Shown in pieces: positions 25,329-33,975 of a DNA stretch of 64,000 nt. Position numbers and translations under genes: made by a program. Position 1 is the first letter of the stretch, and every line of letters begins with the position of its first letter. The notes beneath the pieces are model-generated. The model saw only the letters and a program-made list of their open reading frames with translations. It was not told the origin of the DNA and did not search any database. Source of the stretch: Desulfovibrionales bacterium (GTDB lineage: Bacteria; Desulfobacterota; QYQD01); NCBI GenBank assembly GCA_028715605.1, contig JAQURM010000003.1:162810-226809 (forward strand), given 5' to 3'.

Positions 25329-25477
25329 AAAATGTCTCCTTTCATTATTAGCTCGATACTCCAACCACCATATATGCATATTCCGCTGAAACGGACTAGT
25401 GGTTGGAGCGAAGAGACGTCGGTAATTATTTATGGTGAATCTATGCCGTGAGCCGATATAATGCACCTTATTTACTA

Positions 25478-25795
25478 TTAACCCAACGACCTTTCCACTT
25501 TCTGAATCTGCCTTTTGGCTGATTTACTGGCTGAAAGCCAGGCGGAGATGAAGCCGCAGAACCAGACCGGGGCATAGAGTAAGAAGCCGATTCCCATGGC
25601 GAATACGAGAAGAAAACAAATTCCATCTAAGGCAAAAAAGATAAGGGCCTTAATCCAACTCCCACAGTAAAGATCGCCCATTCCGGGGATTAGACCAGAA
25701 AGAATTACAGCAACCAAAACGCTTTTACCTTTCATTTGCTGCCTTATTTTTTCTTCTTCAAAGACCTTTCGTTTTTCTTCCTCGGAAAGAGCCAT
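25478..25795 (-). CDS. small membrane protein, TM2-like
   Basis: About 105 residues from MALSEEEKRK, preceded by GGAGG; an ATG 15 bp upstream is less likely. A charged N-terminal helix is followed by two hydrophobic hairpins (VLVAVILSGLIPGMGDLYCG, ALIFFALDGICFLLVFAMGI). The GLIPGMGDLYCGSW turn resembles TM2-domain proteins (PGxGxxYxG). The function is unknown. It lies between lipoprotein genes on the same strand. Confidence 0.6.
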   Translation of the reverse strand: MALSEEEKRKVFEEEKIRQQMKGKSVLVAVILSGLIPGMGDLYCGSWIKALIFFALDGICFLLVFAMGIGFLLYAPVWFCGFISAWLSASKSAKRQIQKVERSLG

Positions 25796-25859
25796 GGCGA
25801 CCTCCTTCATTTATGTGAATGGTAAGATACAAGTGGATTAACGTAACCCCCCCTCTGTG

Positions 25860-26582
25860 TTACCGGGCAGCGGCTTTCTGAAAGCAAGGGAAAAGCTTAA
25901 TCATTTCATCTCGCAACCGGCCTGTCTTTATATAGCCCTCCAGATTTTGGTTATAGAAAGACTTGGAATCTTGATAAAGGCCATCTTTAAGGGCAAAGGC
26001 ATAGACCCAGCCGTATTCCCCGTCATATATAAGGACTTCCATGGTCTCATTCATTTGCAGAGTGAAATCCGGCTTGCCAATTGCTTGAATAATTTTTCCC
26101 TTGGGGTCGCTATCCACCCTAAATACTGCCTTCCTGAAATCCTTTTCCGCATAACAGGGAAAGGTTCTAATCATTACGAACCTTAGCTTGCTCTTGGCCT
26201 CACGCTCTTTCCAATTATCAGTAAGGAACTCGCATTTATCCTGGTATAAGCCATTTTTAAAAGCAAAGGCGTAAGTTACCACGCTTGTCTGGTAAGCCAA
26301 CACCTCCATATTTTCATCTATCCCAACGACATAATTCGGCTTGCCAATGGCCTCTATGACGGCCTCTTTAGAATCAATATTGGGTTTAAAATGCACTTCC
26401 CAAGGGTCCTTTTTACCAAACAGCGTGGCGCCGGCAGGCGCAGCTATTTTTGCCGCCTCTATGCCGTACATAGCAGCGGAGTAGGGATTGCATCCGATAG
26501 GGCCGAATATCATGGCCATAGCTACTACGGCTCCCCAGAATATGCCCCATATTTCTGTGCACTGTTTCATATCCATCCCCAA
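25860..26582 (-). CDS. lipoprotein with two BamE-like repeats
   Basis: A 240-residue lipoprotein (lipobox FGPIGC, Cys ~31). Two tandem units of ~75 residues are visible: KEAVIEAIGKPNYVVGIDEN ... YAFAFKNGLYQD and KGKIIQAIGKPDFTLQMNET ... YAFALKDGLYQD. Each fits the BamE/SmpA-like alpha/beta pattern, so an internal duplication is clear. BamE aids outer-membrane protein assembly, but this protein's job is not known. It is 44 bp from the OmpW-like gene and likely in its operon. Confidence 0.7.
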   Translation of the reverse strand: MGMDMKQCTEIWGIFWGAVVAMAMIFGPIGCNPYSAAMYGIEAAKIAAPAGATLFGKKDPWEVHFKPNIDSKEAVIEAIGKPNYVVGIDENMEVLAYQTSVVTYAFAFKNGLYQDKCEFLTDNWKEREAKSKLRFVMIRTFPCYAEKDFRKAVFRVDSDPKGKIIQAIGKPDFTLQMNETMEVLIYDGEYGWVYAFALKDGLYQDSKSFYNQNLEGYIKTGRLRDEMIKLFPCFQKAAAR

Positions 26583-26626
26583 AGACGCTTGTTTACGAGG
26601 GTAGCCTGTTTAAGGGAAGAGCGCTT

Positions 26627-27232
26627 TTAGAAATAATATTTCAGCCCCACTCCGGCGCTAAAGGCGTCTAAATCTATTTCATCTGTTCCAGTTGTTCTCT
26701 GAAAATCAGCTTGGTTCCAAATGTATTTCAGGTCAAGGTTAGCGGCCCAGTTTTGCAGAAAAAATACCTCAAGTCCGGCTGCCACATGGTAGCCAAAGCT
26801 GTTATCCACTCCAGTGACGGTTGAAGAGGAGTTGGTCTTGTCAAAGTCATTAAAGTAATAACCAAGGCCAGCCCCTATGTACGGACTTATGGTTTCCCCG
26901 GCTGGCAGGTGCAGGCGGGCGGTTAAAAGAATGGGAACCTGGGTAAATTCACCCACCTTGCCACCCAAGGTATGTATGGTCATATCTGCCTTGGTATATT
27001 CGCCGCTCAGCTCCAAAGAAAATATCTCATTTAGAAAATAGGTAAGATTGATTCCGTAAAGACCGGATGAATCAATTTCGGGGTCGTATGCTACCAATAT
27101 ACCAGTGTCAACATTATAGTAGGATGCCCTTATCCCTATGCCAAACTTTCTTGTTTCCTCAGCTAAACTTGCCTGACTGAACGCGAACAATAAAATCATT
27201 ACGCAAGATAGAATAATGGCCTTTTTCTTCAT
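26627..27232 (-). CDS. OmpW-like outer-membrane beta-barrel protein
   Basis: A 201-residue protein: signal peptide to ...SLAEE, then alternating beta strands (FGIGIRASYYNVDTG, YGINLTYFLNEIFSLELSGEY, ISPYIGAGLGYYFNDFD, NLDLKYIWNQADF), ending in aromatic FSAGVGLKYYF, the C-terminal barrel signal. This fits the eight-stranded OmpW/OmpA-like family. Its start overlaps the upstream TPR gene stop by 4 bp. Confidence 0.8.
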   Translation of the reverse strand: MKKKAIILSCVMILLFAFSQASLAEETRKFGIGIRASYYNVDTGILVAYDPEIDSSGLYGINLTYFLNEIFSLELSGEYTKADMTIHTLGGKVGEFTQVPILLTARLHLPAGETISPYIGAGLGYYFNDFDKTNSSSTVTGVDNSFGYHVAAGLEVFFLQNWAANLDLKYIWNQADFQRTTGTDEIDLDAFSAGVGLKYYF

Positions 27233-28005
27233 TTCTTTGCTTCCTCCTTTAAGGATATTTGTCTCATTTCAGCTTCAATCCTTTTACGGTAAAAGCTGAC
27301 CGGCTCTAACTCTACGGCTTCTTTAAAATAGGCCGTAGCTTGCTGACTATCTCCGCTTTTATGATGGGCAAGGGCCAGATAATAGAGATTTATAGATGCG
27401 CCCCTTTTAGAACCCTCTGCCTTGTGTTTCTCTGTGGCTTCTTTAAGTAGAGATTGAGCCTCGGGGTAGTTGCCTTTTTGTAAAACCAAACAGCCGTAGG
27501 TGCCTACATAATAAGATCGCCTGCCGTCCAGCTCCATGGCTTTTTGAATATATTTGATCCCCTCATCCGTATTTTCACCCAACATAAAATAGCTCCAGGC
27601 AATGGCGTTCAATAATTGAGAATTTTTTTCATTGCCTTTAAGGCAAGAGAGGTAAGCTTCATTGGACTTACGAAAATATTCTGGGGCGTCTTTTTTTATG
27701 GCCATCTCATTATAGAGCCCGCCCAAGAAACTGCGGTACTCATTGTGGTCAGGCCAGATCTCTATGGCTTTCTTAATACTTTCTTCAGCCATGGCTAATT
27801 GGCCTGCCTTGGCGTATTGTTGAGCCTTCCTGTAGCAGTCTTCTGCTTCAGCTTTTTTCTCTTTACTTATACTGCCAGCGATACCGGCTGCGGCAGCAAG
27901 CCCTTCTACTGCATACCCTCCGTAATACATTCCATAGTAAAGAGCTTGAGCACCGCAGCCGCACAAACAACCGCAAACCAAAATAAGCCCGATAACCTGT
28001 TTCAT
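27229..28005 (-). CDS. TPR-repeat lipoprotein
   Basis: A 258-residue lipoprotein (Cys-rich signal LILVCGCLCGCGAQ). About five tetratricopeptide repeats cover ~55-250 (AMAEESIKKAIEIWPDHNEY, LLNAIAWSYFMLGENTDEGI, LYYLALAHHKSGDSQQA). Such proteins scaffold envelope complexes. First gene of the run TPR, OmpW-like, BamE-like lipoprotein. It is divergent from the XRE regulator at 28164, which may control it. Confidence 0.8.
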   Translation of the reverse strand: MKQVIGLILVCGCLCGCGAQALYYGMYYGGYAVEGLAAAAGIAGSISKEKKAEAEDCYRKAQQYAKAGQLAMAEESIKKAIEIWPDHNEYRSFLGGLYNEMAIKKDAPEYFRKSNEAYLSCLKGNEKNSQLLNAIAWSYFMLGENTDEGIKYIQKAMELDGRRSYYVGTYGCLVLQKGNYPEAQSLLKEATEKHKAEGSKRGASINLYYLALAHHKSGDSQQATAYFKEAVELEPVSFYRKRIEAEMRQISLKEEAKK

Positions 28006-28163
28006 AGCCTACCCTCCTGCCTTGAACTGCTGCCTATAAAGGCAAAATTCACCTTCTTAATAGACCTATAAGGGCGTATTCTGGCATCGTAAATAACGAA
28101 TGTCAAGTCCTTTTCTGATTGTATGTTACCGCCTAACCTGTCACGAACAAAGGAAAGGCTGAC

Positions 28164-28490
28164 ATGGACAAAATTGAGAAGTTGGTAGGGCGGCGGATTG
28201 CCTATTTGCGGAAAGTATCCGGCATAACCCAAGAGGGTCTGGCCGAGAAAGCCAATATCAGCCGGGACTTTTTAAGCCGGGTAGAAAGAGGGATAAGCAG
28301 TATCTCTCTTTCCAATATAGAGGCCATAGCCGGGGCACTGAATGTGCCGGTAAAGGAGTTATTCGACTTTGAGAGGAAAACTGAGGCTGAACAAATGATT
28401 GAGAATATTGCGGTTCTGTTGCGGGGCATAGAGAGAGATTCGCTGAAGAGATGGCATGATGCACTACGGATACTTTTAATGAGGAAATGA
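28164..28490 (+). CDS. XRE-family HTH transcriptional regulator
   Basis: A 108-residue protein. HTH_3 at ~8-62: RRIAYLRKVSGITQEGLAEK, then ANISRDFLSRVERGISSISL, and LNVPVKELFDF. The C-terminal ~40 residues are helical (MIENIAVLLRGIERDSLKRW) and may dimerise. AAGGAAAGG ribosome site upstream. It is divergent from the TPR-lipoprotein operon with a 158-bp shared promoter region, so control of that operon and of itself is likely, though inferred. Confidence 0.85.
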   Translation: MDKIEKLVGRRIAYLRKVSGITQEGLAEKANISRDFLSRVERGISSISLSNIEAIAGALNVPVKELFDFERKTEAEQMIENIAVLLRGIERDSLKRWHDALRILLMRK

Positions 28491-28568
28491 TTACTCTTCG
28501 TATGCCCTCCAATCTCACGGATTTTATTTAACAACTTAATCTCTATTGTATTTGTCATTCCAGTAACG

Positions 28569-28793
28569 AAACCCCTTATTTCTTAGCTTCACGGCTTGCG
28601 CAGCGATCCGCCGGAGCGGACTCCAGCCAAATTGAAGCTCCCCGCAGTCCGCCTTGGGCGGACGGGGAATCTCCGTATGCAAGGTAAAATGCATCGTATT
28701 CGCTCGCTAACCCGCTGTAAGCAGCGGGGAATGCGCTCGCTATGCATGTTCGCTCAGGAACAACGGGTTCCATAAAAACAGGGGAAAGTCCTA
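28569..28793. repeat. composite dispersed repeat (families C and MITE-like)
   Basis: Ends TTCACGGCTTGCGCAGCGAT and ...CAGGAACAACGG...GGGGAAAGTCC are shared with the element at 18473-18739. Inside is a family C copy (AATTGAAGCTCCCCGCAGTC, GGGGAATCTCCGTATGCAAG). With the next repeat it fills the ~560-bp gap before miaB; no gene seen. Confidence 0.7.
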
Positions 28794-28863
28794 TTACCAT
28801 TTTTATATTGAATTGGGAAAGATTGTTATTATAATATCCGCAGAGATTATAATAAGCGTATCA

Positions 28864-29021
28864 GTTTAGCCTTTTGAAAAACTGGCTAAACTTCAATGCA
28901 AAATGCAAGATTCAAAGTGCAAAATTCAAAACGTTGATGGTTTTTGTCCGGAATTTTACATTTTCCATGTTGCATTTTCCATTTTGCAATGAGATTTAGC
29001 GCATTTTTAAGAGCGCTAAAT
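28864..29021. repeat. nested palindromes before miaB
   Basis: GTTTAGCC/GGCTAAAC at 28864-28891, then CAATGCAAAATGCAAGATTC facing CATTTTCCATTTTGCAATG across a centre near 28940, then ATTTAGCGC/GCGCTAAAT at 28994-29021. Confidence 0.6.
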
Positions 29022-29054
29022 TGTTACTAAAGAGCACGGTATTCCCAGCAACTT

Positions 29055-30380
29055 ATGAGCAAGAAAGCCTATATCGCCACCTTCGGCTGCCAGATGAATG
29101 AATACGATTCGGAGCAGATGGCCGGTATTCTGTCCAATATGGACTATGAGGCGACCGAAGACCCGGCCGGCGCCGATCTTGTTCTGGTAAATACCTGCTG
29201 CATAAGGCAGAAGGCCGAAGAAAAGGCCTATAGTTTCCTGGGCCGCCTGCGGAAAATTAAGAAGAAAAACCCTGACCTGATGGTCATTGTGGCCGGCTGC
29301 CTGGCCCAGCAGGAGGGCGGCAGGCTCTTTAAAAAGAGTCCGGGCATTAATCTGGTTATCGGGCCGCAGGGTATTCACCGCCTTCCAGAACTTATAAGAG
29401 AGGCAGAGAAGAACGTAAGAAGGATTACTTACACAGAACTTGGCGTATCTTATGAGTTTCCCGGTTATGCGCGCAGCCTGAACGGGAAAAGGGCGGTAAC
29501 GGCCTATGTCAGTATCATGACCGGGTGTAATAACTTTTGCTCTTATTGTATAGTGCCTTACGTGCGCGGACGCGAGATTAGTCGTCGCAGCGGGGAGATA
29601 TTAAAGGAAATCAGGGGGCTGGTCGAACAGGGGGTAAAGGAGATAACCCTTCTTGGTCAAAACGTGAACTCTTACGGACTTCATGGCGATGGCGGGCGCG
29701 GTTTCGCCGACTTAGTTAGAAAAATAGGCGAGGTTGAGGGCCTGGAGAGGCTGCGATTTACCACCTCCCATCCCAAGGACATATCCGATGACCTGATAGG
29801 GTGTTTTGGCAGCATTAAGTCCCTTTGCGAGCATATTCACTTGCCAATGCAATCCGGTTCGGATAGGATATTAAAAAGGATGAACCGTAAATATACGCGG
29901 GATGATTACCTGGAAAAGGTGGCCAAACTAAGGAGGGTCTGCCCGGATATCAGCATAACTACCGATCTTATCGCAGGCTTTCCGGGCGAAACTGAGGCTG
30001 ATTTTGAAGATACGCTGGACATAATGCGTCAGGTCCGGTTTGACGGCGCCTTTGCCTTTAAATATTCAGATCGGCCGCCGGCTAAGGCCGCAACTTTTGA
30101 TAATAAGTTGCCGGAGCCGGTAAAACAGGAGAGACTTTCCAGATTGCTGGCCCTGCAAAAAGAAATAACGTATAATCGTAATAAGTCTATGGTGGGTAAG
30201 CACGCAGAGGTTTTAGTCGAGGGATATAGCAAGAGTTCGCCCCGGGAATGGATGGGGCGGGCGCGCACTAATGAAGTGGTTAATTTTAGCGGAGATGGGG
30301 ACTTGCCTGGAAAGGTGGTTATAGTTGCTGTTGAGAAGGCCTGCTTACACTCATTAAAGGGCGGTCTGGCAGTAGAATAA
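29055..30380 (+). CDS. miaB: tRNA-2-methylthio-N6-isopentenyladenosine synthase MiaB
   Basis: A 441-residue radical-SAM methylthiotransferase acting on A37 of tRNAs. N-terminal UPF0004 domain with Cys in TFGCQMNEYDS, NTCCIRQKAEEK and AGCLAQQ; radical-SAM motif GCNNFCSYCIVPYVRGRE (~157); LGQNVNSYG; C-terminal TRAM (~375-440). The GCQMN and CSYCIVP forms separate it from RimO. It is followed by the bifunctional nuclease and PHP genes in a likely operon. Confidence 0.94.
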   Translation: MSKKAYIATFGCQMNEYDSEQMAGILSNMDYEATEDPAGADLVLVNTCCIRQKAEEKAYSFLGRLRKIKKKNPDLMVIVAGCLAQQEGGRLFKKSPGINLVIGPQGIHRLPELIREAEKNVRRITYTELGVSYEFPGYARSLNGKRAVTAYVSIMTGCNNFCSYCIVPYVRGREISRRSGEILKEIRGLVEQGVKEITLLGQNVNSYGLHGDGGRGFADLVRKIGEVEGLERLRFTTSHPKDISDDLIGCFGSIKSLCEHIHLPMQSGSDRILKRMNRKYTRDDYLEKVAKLRRVCPDISITTDLIAGFPGETEADFEDTLDIMRQVRFDGAFAFKYSDRPPAKAATFDNKLPEPVKQERLSRLLALQKEITYNRNKSMVGKHAEVLVEGYSKSSPREWMGRARTNEVVNFSGDGDLPGKVVIVAVEKACLHSLKGGLAVE

Positions 30381-30399
30381 AGCCCGGGGGGAGAGGGTT

Positions 30400-30897
30400 A
30401 TGTTCAAAGAAATGAAGGTTTCCGGCATCGCCATCGATCCTGTTACCAATACACCGATTATGATCCTGCGAGAGGTGGACGGTGAGCAGGCTATGCCGAT
30501 ATGGATTGGTCTTCTGGAAGCCACGGCTATAGCCACTGAGCTGGAGAAGATCCAGTTTTCCCGGCCGATGACCCACGACCTCCTTAGAAACATTTTGAAG
30601 GAAGTCGGCGCAGGAGTGGTCAAAATTGAAATCATAGATCTGCGCGAAAATACCTTCTACGCTATTATCACGATAATAACAAAGGATAGAGAGTTCCAGC
30701 TTGACGCCCGCCCCAGTGATGCCATTGCCCTGGCCTTGCGGACTGATTCGCCGATTTATGTCCATGAAACGGTGATAGATAAGTCGAAACGCATGGAGAT
30801 GAGCCACAGGGCGGAGGTTGATACTGAAGAGGGAAAGAAGTGGGCTGATATATTGGAACGCCTTTCGCCTGATGACTTTGGCAAATACAAGATGTGA
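30400..30897 (+). CDS. bifunctional nuclease family protein (DUF151)
   Basis: A 165-residue protein of the BFN/DUF151 family: GIAIDPVTNTPIMILRE, MPIWIGLLEATAIATELE, RPMTHDLLRNIL and the signature LDARPSDAIALALRTDSPIYV. Family members are reported as nucleases in eukaryotes; the bacterial role is uncertain. It is commonly found next to miaB in deltaproteobacteria, as here. Good ribosome site (GGGGGGAGAGG) before the ATG; the stop abuts the next gene. Confidence 0.88.
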   Translation: MFKEMKVSGIAIDPVTNTPIMILREVDGEQAMPIWIGLLEATAIATELEKIQFSRPMTHDLLRNILKEVGAGVVKIEIIDLRENTFYAIITIITKDREFQLDARPSDAIALALRTDSPIYVHETVIDKSKRMEMSHRAEVDTEEGKKWADILERLSPDDFGKYKM

Positions 30898-31557
30898 GTG
30901 TTTATGATAGATTTTCATACCCACAGCCTTTTTAGTGACGGGGAACTCCTTCCCTCTGAACTGGTGCGGAGGGTGGAATGCCTTGGTTATGAATTTGTGG
31001 CTATCAGCGATCATGCCGACAGCTCAAACATCGACCTTATTATCCCCCGTATTACAAAAGTGGCCGCAGATATCAACCGGTATAGCAAGACCAGGCTTAT
31101 TCCAGGGATAGAATTGACACATATTGCGCCATCCTTAATCCGGCCTCTGGCCAAAGAGGCCAGGAAATTGGGGGCAAGAGTGGTTGTCGTCCATGGTGAG
31201 ACCCTTGTTGAGCCGGTAGCTCCCGGGACCAACCGGGCGGCATTGGAGTCTCCCATTGATATCCTGGCCCATCCCGGGCTGATCAGCGAAGAAGATGTAA
31301 TGCTGGCCGCCAAGAAAGGAGTTTTTCTTGAGATTACCAGCCGCCGGGGGCACTGTCTGACCAATGGCCATGTGGCGCGCCTGGCCCTTCAGCATAACGC
31401 CCCTCTCTGCGTAAATTCTGACGGACACGGGCCGGGTGACTTCATGTCAGAAACTATGGCTAAACAGGTGGCCCTCGGCGCCGGCATCCCCCCTAAGCAG
31501 GTAGAGGTAATACGCCGCAATATGGTTAAACTGGCCAAAGGCTGCTTTTCTGCATAG
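30898..31557 (+). CDS. PHP-domain phosphoesterase
   Basis: A 219-residue PHP protein. The GTG at 30898 follows the previous stop directly; an ATG at 30904 (MIDFHTHS) is an equal choice. The metal-binding motifs are in order: DFHTHSLFSDGE, ISDHADSSN, PGIELTH, VVVHGET, DILAHPG, EITSRRGH, CVNSDGHGPGD. This is the trinuclear metal site of the histidinol-phosphatase-like PHP family. The substrate is unknown. Last gene of the miaB-BFN-PHP run. Confidence 0.87.
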   Translation: MFMIDFHTHSLFSDGELLPSELVRRVECLGYEFVAISDHADSSNIDLIIPRITKVAADINRYSKTRLIPGIELTHIAPSLIRPLAKEARKLGARVVVVHGETLVEPVAPGTNRAALESPIDILAHPGLISEEDVMLAAKKGVFLEITSRRGHCLTNGHVARLALQHNAPLCVNSDGHGPGDFMSETMAKQVALGAGIPPKQVEVIRRNMVKLAKGCFSA

Positions 31558-31660
31558 TTCTTCCTGGCGCACTATAAAAACTTTAAAAAATATTTGCTTT
31601 TTGCCGGACATATATCCTATAAGAGAGAGGATAACGGGTATTACCCGGGAGGGACAGAAG

Positions 31661-32026
31661 ATGGCGCCAAATAAGAAAGTACTGGTAGTGGAAGACGATC
31701 AGGAAGTATTATCCATGTTATTGGACTATCTTACCTTTTTGGGATATGAAACTACCGGGGCGGGGGACGGTCTGGAGGGCCTGAAGCACTTGCGAACCGG
31801 ACTTTATGATATGGTGATTACCGATCTTAGTATGCCTTACATCAGTGGGATAGGAATAATCAGCGTTATTAAAAAGGATTATCCCAATATCCCCGTCATT
31901 GCCATAACCGGGTTTGGCCGGTATGCGGAAGAGCTGGCTCAGGAAAAGAGGGCCGATTTTGTTTTGAGCAAACCCTTCGAGATATCCGACTTAAAAAATG
32001 CCATCTCCCGTTTGCTTCCCGCCTGA
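31661..32026 (+). CDS. single-domain response regulator (CheY-like)
   Basis: About 121 residues from the ATG at 31661, which has a GGGAGGG ribosome site; a TTG 60 bp upstream would extend it. A receiver only: acidic pair VVEDDQEV, phospho-acceptor in VITDLSMPYISG (Asp ~55), Thr in VIAITGFGR, Lys in FVLSKPFE. No output domain, so it signals by protein contact or phosphotransfer. The partner kinase is not adjacent. Confidence 0.88.
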   Translation: MAPNKKVLVVEDDQEVLSMLLDYLTFLGYETTGAGDGLEGLKHLRTGLYDMVITDLSMPYISGIGIISVIKKDYPNIPVIAITGFGRYAEELAQEKRADFVLSKPFEISDLKNAISRLLPA

Positions 32027-32340
32027 CGATACCCAGCCTTGCGCCTTCAGTCTTTCCCGGATCGTACCTGAAGGGCGCTCCTGCAATTAGCGTTTAGCGT
32101 TTAATGGATAGTAGGAGAATATAGAATTCAGGAGCCAGAAGTCAGAATAAAAGGAACGCCCAACATTCTGTTTTCTATCTTCTGCATTCTGCCTCCTACC
32201 TCCTAAATGGTAATATATTTCTCTTCTGCCAAGGAAAAGTTTTTCCTCACACAGGGAAAAACATTTTCCCATTTCTTTTAGCGACCAGGTAATCTGCCTA
32301 TAATCGGCCCCAATAACCTGTTTTTCCCTGTAGGTTTTTC
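32027..32340. other. intergenic, no gene supported
   Basis: Contains low-complexity repeat-like DNA (TTCAGGAGCCAGAAGTCAGA near 32127, and pyrimidine-rich CTTCTGCATTCTGCCTCC) and AT-rich DNA leading to the sigma-54 promoter at 32341. Confidence 0.4.
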
Positions 32341-32357
32341 TTGGCATGTCAGTTGCA
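32341..32357 (+). promoter_or_regulatory. sigma-54 promoter (GG-N10-GC)
   Basis: TTGGCATGTCAGTTGCA matches the -24/-12 consensus TGGCAYR-N4-TTGCW, with GG at 32343-32344 and GC at 32355-32356. It predicts a start near 32368, just upstream of the sigma-54 activator gene. Confidence 0.75.
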
Positions 32358-32396
32358 ACAGGAGGATGTCATTTCGGAGGTACTTTTTAAAAAGCT

Positions 32397-33788
32397 ATGG
32401 ATAGAATCGCCTGCCTTTACATCACCGACGAAGACCTTGCCGGATATGTCAAGGCTGTTATCCACCATTATGGATACCGGCAGCGTTTAACGTATTGGCC
32501 TGGCCGGGGAAAGAGCAAGGGGCCTGGGGGTGAGTCTCCCCACGTAATTATCGTAAGCCTGAATGGCGGGGATAAATCATCCCTTTTTGGTATATTAGGA
32601 GACCAAGGGGCCTGCCCCTATCCTGTAGTTCTTATTTATGAAAGAGAACAGGAGTTGGACGCGCTTAATCTTTCTAAAAAATCAGGCGTAGTCTTTCTTA
32701 AGAGGCCGTTTACCCCGCAGCAACTGGTTAAGGCATTGCAAAGAGTTTGCCCATCCGAGCAAGAAGTTAACGGTACCAGCCATTATTTCTTCGGTGAGGA
32801 CAGAAAACTAATTGAGATCAGGGAGAAAATACAGCGGATCAGCCGGACCAATATCACTGTGCTTATTCAGGGTGAAAGCGGTACCGGTAAGGAGATCGCA
32901 GCCCGTTTGGTACATGAGCAGTCTCCACGTGATAAAGAACAGTTTATCAAGGTAAACGGCGCGGCTATCCCGGGAACGCTTCTGGAAAGCGAGTTTTTTG
33001 GTTATGAAAAAGGGGCTTTTACCGGCGCTTACTGTGCAAAACCCGGGAAGTTTGATCTGGCCCATAGAGGGACGTTATTTTTAGATGAAGTAGGGGATAT
33101 TCCGCTGCCCTTGCAATCCAAGCTATTGCAGGTCTTACAGAACGGCGAATTTTCCCGGCTGGGCGGCAAGGAAGATGTCCGTACCGATGTCCGGGTGATC
33201 GCTGCAACAAATGCCGATTTGTCGAGGCTTGTTGAACAGGGCAGGTTTAGATCAGATTTATATTTCAGGCTTAACGTAGCCCATATAACCATACCTCCTT
33301 TCAGGGATAGAAAGGGAGACCTGCCCTTACTGAAAGAGTATTTTTTGGAAAAATACTGTGCGGCATATAACAAACCATATATGCATTTTTCAAGAAGGAT
33401 TATGGACCTTTTCTCGGAATATAGTTGGCCGGGCAACGTGAGAGAACTGGAAAATATTGTCAAAAATATTGTGGTCCTGGAAAATGAGTCAGTGGCTTAT
33501 GCGGAGATCAAGGGGCGACTGATAGGCTTAAGGAATAAGAATGCCGGCCGGGAAGGACGACTTCCGGCCATGGTTGACAGATCTCTGGTATATAACCTTT
33601 TGTGTCAGGGGGGGCTTTCCCTGAAGAAGATAGGTCAGGAATGTATAAGAACGATTGAAACAGAGGCCATAAGGGCCTGCCTGGAGAAGACAAGGTGGAA
33701 TAGACGGGCCTGCGCTTCTCAGCTTAAGATAAGCTATAAATCCCTTTTGAATAAAATGCAAGAATATGGCATACATAAACGCTCGTAG
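32397..33788 (+). CDS. sigma-54-dependent transcriptional activator (degenerate receiver)
   Basis: A 463-residue NtrC-type activator. Residues 1-~120 look like a receiver (LKRPFTPQQLVKAL is the Lys-loop) but the Asp strand reads VIIVSLNGG, with no phospho-acceptor. AAA+ domain ~130-360: GESGTGKEIAARL (~158), GAFTGA loop (~206) that contacts sigma-54, DEVGDIP, SWPGNVREL. The C-terminal Fis HTH (NRRACASQLKISYKSLLNKM) binds enhancers. It lies behind a sigma-54 promoter and before a sugar transferase of the exopolysaccharide type. It resembles the PrsR-type regulators of PEP-CTERM systems; that equivalence is inference. Confidence 0.87.
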   Translation: MDRIACLYITDEDLAGYVKAVIHHYGYRQRLTYWPGRGKSKGPGGESPHVIIVSLNGGDKSSLFGILGDQGACPYPVVLIYEREQELDALNLSKKSGVVFLKRPFTPQQLVKALQRVCPSEQEVNGTSHYFFGEDRKLIEIREKIQRISRTNITVLIQGESGTGKEIAARLVHEQSPRDKEQFIKVNGAAIPGTLLESEFFGYEKGAFTGAYCAKPGKFDLAHRGTLFLDEVGDIPLPLQSKLLQVLQNGEFSRLGGKEDVRTDVRVIAATNADLSRLVEQGRFRSDLYFRLNVAHITIPPFRDRKGDLPLLKEYFLEKYCAAYNKPYMHFSRRIMDLFSEYSWPGNVRELENIVKNIVVLENESVAYAEIKGRLIGLRNKNAGREGRLPAMVDRSLVYNLLCQGGLSLKKIGQECIRTIETEAIRACLEKTRWNRRACASQLKISYKSLLNKMQEYGIHKRS

Positions 33789-33904
33789 ATTGTTTTTTAG
33801 ATAACAGGATAGGCCCGGGTAGCTTTCAGCCCGAAACCGCCGTTTCCACTTCACGCTTTCAGCGATTCCGCTCAGGCGGATCAGCAAAAAACCAAAACAA
33901 ACAA

Positions 33905-33945
33905 CACATTAAGCTGAACGCTGATAGCTGAGTGCTGACCGCCCG
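33905..33945. repeat. family B intergenic repeat
   Basis: AAGCTGAACGCTGATAGCTG, related to the CTATCAGC stretches at 5890-5945, 21147-21176 and 21353-21386, here in the other orientation. It lies between the activator and the sugar transferase. Confidence 0.5.
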
Positions 33946-33975
33946 TCTGGAGACTAGGGAGATTTGAGTTAGGTT

